A DNA stretch of 64,000 bases, taken from Moniliella sp. 'wahieum' (taxonomy: Eukaryota; Basidiomycota; Moniliellomycetes; Moniliellales; Moniliellaceae). Below the pieces are notes generated by a model. It saw nothing but the letters and a program-made list of their open reading frames with translations, was not told where the DNA came from and made no database searches. Of this stretch, positions 56,977-64,000 are shown one piece after another. Numbering within the stretch: the first letter of the stretch is position 1; each line of letters begins with the position of its first letter. The DNA is taken from contig RSEE01000020.1 of the NCBI GenBank assembly GCA_003971905.1, positions 434,001 through 498,000 on the forward strand, written 5' to 3'. Both the position numbers and the translations under genes were made by a program.

Positions 56977-57032
56977 CATGAGCCACGAGTCATGAGCCAC
57001 GAGTCATGAGCCACGAGTCATGAGCCACGAAT
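56977..57032. repeat. CATGAGCCACGAGT 14-mer array
   Basis: Four consecutive 14-base units, the last with one change (CATGAGCCACGAAT). There are no spacers, so it is a minisatellite and not a CRISPR array. Confidence 0.9.
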
Positions 57033-57105
57033 GACGAGGCAGGAGAGAGACGGGATCCGCACTCGACAAGAGATGGGGTGGGATCGGATCGGATGGGATG
57101 CAAGG

Positions 57106-59462
57106 TTACAAATCGGTGTCCATCGCATCTAGGGCCATCTCATGATCCTGCTCCTGTTCCCGTTCCCGGGCTCGGTTGCGGTCCCGGTCCCGATCCAGGT
57201 CGGGATCGTGACCAAACTGTGGCGCGGTATCGGCATCAACGATGGCCTGCATTTCCTGGGTTTGTTTATGGTTGTGGCCGGGACCTCCGCCGGCCAAAGC
57301 GTGGGCTTGGATCATCTCGACGGTGCGAGGGTGACATGCGCTTTGTGAGCTTGCATCTCCGCTGCCAAACGAGCTGCACGTGCCACTTCCTCCGGCTCCA
57401 TCGTTGCCGTCGACACGACCGCTTTGCCATCCTTGCCCATCTTGGCTGAACTCCCTCCCCCATACGCATGCAGCACTTGTAACCCCAACAAACCATGCGA
57501 CCCAGAGTGAAGGTAATGGTACCGCAACCCATTCAAGTTCTTGTACGTCTTGCCACACGTACCCACCTGACATACGTACAGCATCCGTGCGTCTTCCGTC
57601 CCCCATCGCGCTTCCCACAGCGGAGGAGGCACCTGCCCCTGCCCCTGCCCCGGGTGCTGAGAACACCAACGAGGGCTGCACACCCACTGTGTTCAAAGGC
57701 ACCGTTGCTCCACTGTTTGCACCCCCAGGTCCTACCGCCGCAACGCCCGGAACAACCTTGGATCCTGGGGAGGAGGCAGCTGGCCCTGTCCCGCCTCCAC
57801 TTGGCAGCCCAGCCAGCCGACTGGACCGCCCGTGTGGACACGACCGCCTACGGGGGCCGAACCAACCGCACCCAAAGCACCGGGATGCGTAAGGCCAGGC
57901 GACGTGTGCGGTGTAGAACCTGGCGGGACTATCGTTGGCGCCCGTGGCGCTACCCCAGCACCGGCTGGCACAAGTAAATTTTGGTTGCAATGACCATGGA
58001 CCCGATGGTACTTGAGTCCGTTCATTTGCTTGTACGCCTTGTCGCACCCGACTGACGGACACTTGTAGGGTTTGTCCGCTTTGCCAGGCGCAACAAGCAG
58101 CGCGTGTGGATCCACCTCGCCTAGGTCCACAGCGCTCCCGTTCGTCCCGATTCCGGTTCCGGTTCCGGTTCGGTGCGCCCCGCCGGCGGCAGCAGCGTGC
58201 GCAGAGGTAAGCGGAAGCATGCTCAGTTTACTCGTACTGGTACTGGTACTGGTATGAGTATGGGCACTGTTCGCGTGCGGGGTGGCTGAAGTAGAGGAGC
58301 CAAAGGGGAAGGCTACGCTCCCAGTCGCAGTCCCAAACGTCCCGGTCGTCGCAGCTGCAGGTTGGCCAGCCGCGGCCCCAGTCCCAGGGAAGAATAAGTT
58401 GGGTGGCGCACAAGAAGGTAGAGCATGTTGTTCTTCCTGGGCGGGCGAGCGCAACGAAAAGCCTCCGGCCCCTAGGAATCCTGAGGTGGCACTGTGTGTG
58501 CCAAGCAAGGCGCCGGGACCAGTTGCTTCCTCAGTGGCAGCACTGCTAAATGGCGAAGCAGTACGACGCGACGCCGACAGGTGCTTCAACGAAGTGGGCA
58601 GCCCACCGTGCAAAGTGCCGGACGGGGTGGGGTTATGGAACGTGCCAAGTGCACGTTTGCGCTGGTTGACAGCGGCGAGAGCAGCTGCGTTGGCGGACAA
58701 GGGCCGGGTACCGGTCGGGTGGCATGGCGCTTGGCATGTCGCGGTAGAGGTAGCTGCGGCTACGGCTACGGCAGCTGCGGGACTGGACGGGTTGGACGAG
58801 TGGGAAGAGGAAGGCTCGGAACTAGTGTCGTCCTGTACCATCCCAGGTGGCGGTGTGTCGTCGGGATCGTCCAGACGCACATGGTGCTCCTCGTAGTGCT
58901 GCAGCAGGTCGTGCAGGTCAAGCAGGTCCAAACCACAACAGGTAAAGTTGCGGCAAAACGTAGATTCGAGTTGGTTGATCGCCCGGAGTGAGTCGGGAGC
59001 CCAGCCAGCCTGGTCCGAACCGATCGACATGCCAAACTTGGCCATCTGAGGGTCGTGCGGCCTGGAAGACGAGGAGGAGGTAAGGGTTAGGTGGACGGCG
59101 AACGGTGAACGTGCAGGAGGGACAAAAAACAAGAAAAAGACATACTCGATCATCATGCTGTCGCGGCCGTAGGACATGCCTGGACCGCCAAAGCCAGCGC
59201 CGCCGCGCCAAGACGAGGCAGAGGTGCCAGCAGCGTAGAAGCGGAAGGACTGGCCACCCATAAAGGGAGAGCGGCCGTAGGAGTTGGTCAAGGACATGGG
59301 GGCAACCGAGCCGCTGAGAGAGCCGGCGCCAAAGCTCATGGGGGTGGCAAGCGAGGACCCCAACAACGAGCCACGGCGGCCGGGAGGCAGGCTGGGGTGC
59401 GCCTCCTCGGTGGGGCGTGTGCCCCAGGTGGAGCTGGCGTGGATGGGGATGGGCGTCGGCAT
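57106..59462 (-). CDS. SFP1: SFP1-like C2H2 zinc-finger transcription factor
   Basis: In yeasts SFP1 activates ribosomal-protein and ribosome-biogenesis genes under TOR control. The ATG at 59462 reads MPTPIPIHASSTWGTRP, then a Ser/Gly-rich leader (PMSLTNSYGRSPFMGGQSFR). After intron 59062-59145 come MAKFGMSIGSDQAGWAPDSL and the first, SFP1-typical finger FCRNFTCCGLDLLDLHDLLQ HYEEHH (about 58870-58950). A long Ala/Ser/Thr-rich region follows. The second finger is PYKCPSVGCDKAYKQMNGLK YHRVHGHC (about 57985-58070). After a frame change the third is LYVCQVGTCGKTYKNLNGLR YHYLHSGSH (57500-57580). The C-terminus is charged (DRDRDRNRAREREQEQDHEM) and ends ALDAMDTDL, stop 57106. The split finger arrangement separated by a long linker is the SFP1 pattern. 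At least one frameshift between fingers two and three. Confidence 0.88.
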
Positions 59463-59790
59463 CCTCCGGGACGCGGGACGGGAGGGGTGGCGGTGGCGTG
59501 GGGTGGGGTGTGGTTGGTGGGTGTGCGCTGGACGGTCGGAGAGAGCAGAGGGAGACGGCCGGGTGGGTACTCGGATTCGGTCGGCGGCTATGCAATCCAA
59601 CCAAGCACCGCACCAGAGCGCTGTGCCGCACTGGGCCCGCGCCCTTGCAGGCTGGAGCGCCCTGGGCCCCGTCGCTACTCGACTTGTCCACTCGCCTGCG
59701 TTGCGCACACTTTGCCCTAGTTGCCCTCGGGCCTAGTTGCCTAGTTGCCCCCGCCGCATTTCCAAAAAAAGTCGCGCCCAGCCGGCACCC

Positions 59791-59850
59791 CATCAGCATC
59801 ATCAGCAGCAGCAGCAGCAGCAGCAGCAGCATCAGCATCAGCATCAGCAT
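59791..59850. repeat. CAG / CATCAG trinucleotide array
   Basis: About ten CAG triplets flanked by CATCAG pairs, followed by CCCCAC/CATCAC runs. It lies about 350 bp upstream of the SFP1-like ATG. Confidence 0.85.
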
Positions 59851-60470
59851 CCCCACCCCCATCACCATCACCGTCTCCATCACCAGCACCACTCCGTCTG
59901 AGCACCTGCGTACCCTCGCTCTCCGCCCCTCCGCCACCGGCCACCAGCTGTCGTCACCCATTCGCCAGTACCCGCCTGGCGTCAGTATCAGTGCCACATG
60001 TCCTCGATCATCCGTCGCAGCAGTCACCCACTGGCACAGTCACATGCCACATGTCACCTGTCCCATGTCCCACGCCGACGCTTTGCCAGCTGGTCGCATG
60101 GCTGCGCCGTGCCTGGCTGCCTGGCCTGTGCTGTGTAGCCCACGTACCGCTGCAAGTGCACCACCGGCCACGGCAGTGCCACGGCAGGACGGACGCTCGA
60201 CCTCAGTCATCGCATACATCATGCATCATCCCTCGCAGGCCGGAGGGAGAACATCAAACGTCGAGCGGCGAACGCCGACCTCTGGACCCGAAGTGCCGAA
60301 GACACGTGATCGTGTGACATGTGGCATGGGATCGATGATCAAGCAATCGATGACACTGGGGAGACAGCGCGCATGGGCGGGATCTGCGATCGGAGGATCT
60401 GAGATCTGAGTCAAGATCTGAGATCGGACAGTAGAGCTGGCACAATCCAGAAGGGGGGCTGTGTAGTTGG

Positions 60471-60501
60471 TGCATGATCATCATGCATCATGCATGATGC
60501 A
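60471..60501. repeat. Palindromic TGCATGAT/ATCATGCA cluster
   Basis: TGCATGATCATCATGCA is followed at once by TCATGCATGATGCA, giving overlapping inverted repeats that could form alternative hairpins. Confidence 0.75.
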
Positions 60502-61594
60502 GCCGCTTGGGTACGTAGCGCTAAGGCTAAGCACACATTTGATTTGGGGCTGGAAGACTGCTGCAGTGGGAGCGTCCCGGGACTAGTGAGCTAGTGCTAC
60601 TGAGGGTCCTGAGGCCTGAGTGTGACATGAGGAAACAGTGGCCTGGTGGCTGGTCCAGTGACCTGTGACTTGATGCGGTCGAGACCCCCCGAGACCCTCC
60701 CACTGGCCACCACTCTATGTCCCACGTATATCCATGTCCATGTCCATGTCCAGTGTATTGACCAGCATCTTTTGAGCAGAATTAGTCAGAATCCTTGGTC
60801 CTAGCGGACTTTCAACGTTCAACGTTGGCGCAGGTTTGCGTTCGCTTTCGGCTTCTCGGAACTGCAATTCGGCGCAGCGTGTAAGCTTAAGCCGTAGGTG
60901 CGAACGCTGTGAGAAAACTGTCCGGCACCAGGGCATTGGGTTTTCTCTTTCCTTCTTTGTGTTTGTACTTTAGTGTGCCCTTAGGGTTAGTTTGGTATGG
61001 AAGTTTGAAGTACAATCGTTAATCGTGGCACATACGTCCTCCTCAGTTCGACAAAGCTTGAAGCAACTCGCAAAGCAACCTCCCCTCAGATCGAGCTCGG
61101 GGATACAATGGGGTGGCAAGAGCAGGAAAGGGACCTGAACGTACTGAACGTGCAAATGAGCGGGAGCGGTGGACGCCTGCACTTGGAAAGCCTGGTTTGC
61201 TACCGAGTGGCCCTTGCACCCCATACTCTGTTAATGACTGTTTAATGGTAGGACTGTGGTCAATCCCTTTAGTCTAGGCACAGATCACACTCGGAAAGTG
61301 ACAGGAAGCGGGGGAAACCTAATTCCGGGGATTACCGTGGCGCGTAATGCGTAACGTGCAAAGCAAGGGACACAAGAGAAGACAAGAGAAAAGAAGAGAA
61401 AGCAAGAGAAAGCAGGTGCAAAAAGGTGCAAACAGGAGCAAAACGGACTGAAGATTGACAGGACAGCAGGAGGGCGAGAGGGAGAAAATACAAACAAATG
61501 AGGAGTAAAGAGATTCACCGTTCAAGTTCGACGTTCGACGTTCGACGTTCAATATCATGTTCAGGAAGAATCCATGGTGGGGATCCGGATTGTG

Positions 61595-61697
61595 GATTGA
61601 GGATTGAGGATTGAGGATTGAGGATTGAGGATTGAGGATTGAGGATTGAGGATTGAGGATTGAGGATTGAGGATTGAGGATTGAGGATTGAGGATTG
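61595..61697. repeat. GATTGAG 7-mer array
   Basis: About fifteen almost identical GATTGAG units. The same unit appears in short form at about 1849-1870 and in reverse complement (CTCAATC) at about 62608-62625. Confidence 0.92.
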
Positions 61698-61913
61698 GAG
61701 ATTGATGACATGGACACGTCATGCATCTCGTGGGACAGAAAGTGCCAGCGAACCAACCGAGCACGGCTCGGTCAAGGTGGCTGGTGGCCCAGAGGCTGCG
61801 GTCCAAAAGGGTAAGAACGAGGTGGGACGACACGATGGCGCGATGACGCGATGACGCGATGCCGAGGCGAGGAAGACCAAAGAAAAAGATGCGCGCGAGG
61901 AGGAAAGAACAGG

Positions 61914-63755
61914 TCAGGACGGGATGCGTGCTGGTACGGGATAGAACGGAATGGGAATGGGAATGGGAATGGGAATGGGAATGGAATTACCCGCCAGCCG
62001 TGCGTCCGGCGGCGGCAGAGCGGGAAGAAGGGATAGCGGCGGCGGATGGAACGCGGGCCAACCACGGGGGGAATCAACGTCCCACGTCGTCGGCACGCCC
62101 TCGGATGGGTCAAACGCTGCTTGGCCACAACTCGATTTCCACATCAACGGCGCCACATGGCCCACTCCATCCACCAGACAGAAGCGGTGGCGGAAAGGAC
62201 GCACCCCGCTGGCACGGTCTTGGCCTTGGGTGGCAGCTGAAACGAGGTAGCCGTTGGACATGCGGGCCGCGGAGGATCCCGACCCCGACCCCGAGTTTAG
62301 GGTCGACGGTAACGTGGTCGTGCCGGGCAGGACGGCATCGTCGAACGCTGCGCTGGGCGGCACATCGATCCGTAGGCTAGAGTAAAAGGGGAGTGTGGTC
62401 ACGTTGCTTGGTGATCCGGCGAGAAGGTTCTTGTACGTCCACCAGGCGTAGTTGCGATCCCTCCTATCGTCCCCGCCTTGCGCCTCTACCTCGCACGTAT
62501 AATCCCCAATGGGGAATTGAGCGCGTGTATCTTGGTTTCCTTGCAGTTGCACCACGTCCCGCTCAATGTATTGTCTGTTGAATGCAAGTGGTGCGTCAGT
62601 ACTCAGCACTCAATCCTCAATCTCGGTACTCGGTACTCAGTGGGGCTCGCCAGCACTGATCCAACAAGAGCATACGCACTGAAATAACTCGGGCACCGGA
62701 AGCGTCAGACGCTGGGCAGCGTACCGGTTTGGCATGGCCAATCCGTACATCCACTGATTTTGATGCGGGCAGGCCAGGTCACTGGTCCGGTTGGGACGGG
62801 CGGCGCTAAAGTAGGGGAAGCTGGGACTGTTGGCATGCACATAGCGTACCGTCACATTAGCGTGTCCGGCGGGTGCAACAGGTGGATTGGCAGCCAAGAG
62901 GGCGTATCGTGCGACCAAGGCTCCGCCGCCCGAGTGCCCAGCAACGATAATGTGGCGCAGGTTGGGATGAGCGTCGTGTTGGCCAAGAGGGATACCAGGC
63001 CATCGTGTACGTCATACGTACTACACTGTTTTCCCACCGCTACCATCTCGGACGAAGCTTGGGAAGACGTGGGCGCAACCGCATCGGCCCCGCCAACCAA
63101 TCAGTAAAGTTGTTCCATGCCAACGTCTCCGAGACATTGTACCAGTTGGAGTACGTGTGCCGCTGGCCGTTCCGCCCGCGGCACATCGCTAGGCAAGTAA
63201 AAGTTGGGCGCGACCAGCACGGTAGAACTCAGATTGAGCATGGGCGCAATCCCAGCAAACGCTCCTTGAAAGTTGCGTCCGATCCCATGCTGAATCACCA
63301 CGCCGAGCGTGGCATTGCTCGTGGCGCCGCTGGCCGGGTCGGCCCACCGGTCCGAATGCATCAGCGGCACCGTCGCACGCGTCTGACCGGGGCATGGCGC
63401 CCAGCGAAGGAACGTGGCTTGCGGAGGGGAGGGGGGAGCTGCAACGGGCCAGTACCAGACCCGTCCTGGTTCCGGTTCCGGTCCCGTAGACCCACCCCAA
63501 GGCCCACGCCTAACCCCACACCGAGACAGATCAGCAGCGCCAGCAGCAAATGATTGCGCGCCGTTTGCCTCGGCGGGAAGGGGTAGCAACACGTACACCC
63601 TCGCCCTCGCTCAAAGGGCGGTGGTAGCCCAGCCCCAACGTAGACCAGGAGGAGGGCGCGCTGGGGCGAAAGGAAGGGGGGAGAAGCTGGTTGCGGGACT
63701 CGTCCTTGCTCGGCGCATCGAGCTCGCCGAACAAGGCGGAGGACGTGCTGGCCAT
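61914..63755 (-). CDS. Membrane-anchored alpha/beta hydrolase, frameshifted
   Basis: An esterase/lipase-fold protein; the substrate is unknown. The ATG at 63755 opens a polar tail (MASTSSALFGELDAPSKDES), then a single hydrophobic span NHLLLALLICLGVGLGVGLG (about 63510-63570), which predicts a type II membrane or secreted protein with an extracellular catalytic domain. The domain: LGVVIQHGIGRNFQGAFAGI (63260-63320), VLVAPNFYLPSDVPR, then, in another frame, VVAGHSGGGALVARYALLA-like sequence (about 62890-62950) with the GHSGG nucleophile elbow. RYVHANSPSFPYFSAARPNR, NQWMYGLAMPNRYAAQRLTL, and ERDVVQLQGNQDTRAQFPIG (about 62500-62560) follow, near where the acid residue is expected. FCLVDGVGHVAPLMWKSSCG (about 62130-62190) carries the probable catalytic His. 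NVT and NTT-type sequons fit extracellular exposure. The true stop is probably soon after the SCGQ segment; the listed 61914 is only where the frame closes. At least three indels. Confidence 0.72.
61948..61984. repeat. GGGAAT hexamer array
   Basis: About six GGGAAT units. On the minus strand they read Pro-Ile pairs at the extreme 3' end of the hydrolase frame, so they may lie beyond its true stop codon. Confidence 0.85.
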
Positions 63756-64000
63756 CGGACAAAAGGTCCTGTCGTGCCCGGCTGGGCAAAGCGGCGGGCG
63801 TCGAGGGGGTTGTCAAGGGGGTTGGCGAGGGCGGGGTCAGGGGCGGGGTCGGGCAGGCTGCGGCGCAGGGTACGGGTTTTACGGGCGAGGGTGCGGAGGC
63901 TCAGTCGCCGAGGGAAGAAGCTAGGATGGCTAGGGTTGCGTTGACGTAACGCGCAATTCCAGCTGGGCCAGAGCAGAGGACGCAGGGCGGTGGGAGAGGG

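Larger units (their letters stand above)
55772..57105. other. Repeat-rich intergenic region between convergent genes
   Basis: About 1.3 kb between eS10 and the SFP1-like gene. It contains three separate minisatellite blocks at 56531-56606, 56704-56775 and 56977-57032. A GGGTTCGAA at about 55915 has no tRNA fold around it. Confidence 0.5.
59463..61913. other. Gene-free 2.4 kb region with tandem repeats
   Basis: Upstream DNA of the SFP1-like gene. It contains the CAG/ATC-AGC array (59791-59850), a palindromic TGCATGAT cluster (60471-60501), TTCAACG words at about 60807-60822 and TTCGACG words at 61527-61555, and the GATTGAG array (61595-61697). Open frames in it encode repetitive sequence or mirror the repeats. 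I see no gene. Confidence 0.5.

Noticed and set aside
56977-57032. Regular repeat that could suggest a CRISPR array
   Set aside because: Units of 14 bases abut without spacers, and the genome is eukaryotic.
61595-61697. GATTGAG array as a possible telomere repeat
   Set aside because: The array is interstitial, is flanked by genes on both sides, and does not resemble known fungal telomere units such as TTAGGG.

Overview
This window looks like nuclear DNA of a GC-rich filamentous or yeast-like fungus. Coding and much intergenic sequence is GC-rich. Genes have one to several short introns (about 63-141 nt) with GT..AG ends. The proteins recognised are typical fungal nuclear ones: SEC24, the DBP7 helicase, a PIF1-type helicase, eS10, an ALY/REF mRNA export factor, an SFP1-type zinc-finger factor and an MTC5/WDR59 subunit of the SEA complex. 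Intron density and protein style suggest Basidiomycota, but I cannot fix the class. There is no bacterial operon structure, CRISPR array, tRNA or rRNA gene that I can support.

Layout, left to right: hypothetical membrane protein (384-1524, +); GMC oxidoreductase (2430-4692, -) divergent from DBP7 (5146-8047, +); dienoyl-CoA isomerase-like hydratase with a C-terminal AKL signal (8324-9759, +); MTC5/WDR59 (10163-13573, -) divergent from SEC24 (14177-18879, +); a long disordered protein (20422-25093, -); about 3 kb without a supportable gene; an iron-sulfur-type L-serine dehydratase (28072-30727, +); a bHLH transcription factor (32164-33909, +); an AST1-like medium-chain dehydrogenase/reductase behind a very long disordered N-terminal region (35671-41697, -); about 3.2 kb gene-poor; medium-chain acyl-CoA dehydrogenase (44904-46266, +); PIF1 helicase (46792-49702, +); carnitine acetyltransferase (49963-52186, -); ALY/REF (52646-53570, -); ribosomal protein eS10 (55206-55771, +); SFP1-like factor (57106-59462, -); and a membrane-anchored alpha/beta hydrolase (61914-63755, -).

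Functionally the genes are mostly independent housekeeping loci. Three belong to fatty-acid/acetyl-unit metabolism (peroxisomal dienoyl-CoA isomerase, mitochondrial acyl-CoA dehydrogenase, carnitine acetyltransferase). Three touch TOR/growth control (MTC5/WDR59, SFP1, eS10). I see no gene cluster with a single pathway.

A caution applies to every CDS: except for eS10, essentially every conserved gene is interrupted by single-base indels, often in homopolymers and at places where the conserved motif resumes in another frame. I read this as assembly or sequencing error, not gene decay, so coordinates are outer limits of each gene and the listed intervals will not translate as one frame. Intergenic DNA is rich in short tandem repeats and in a few recurrent short words.
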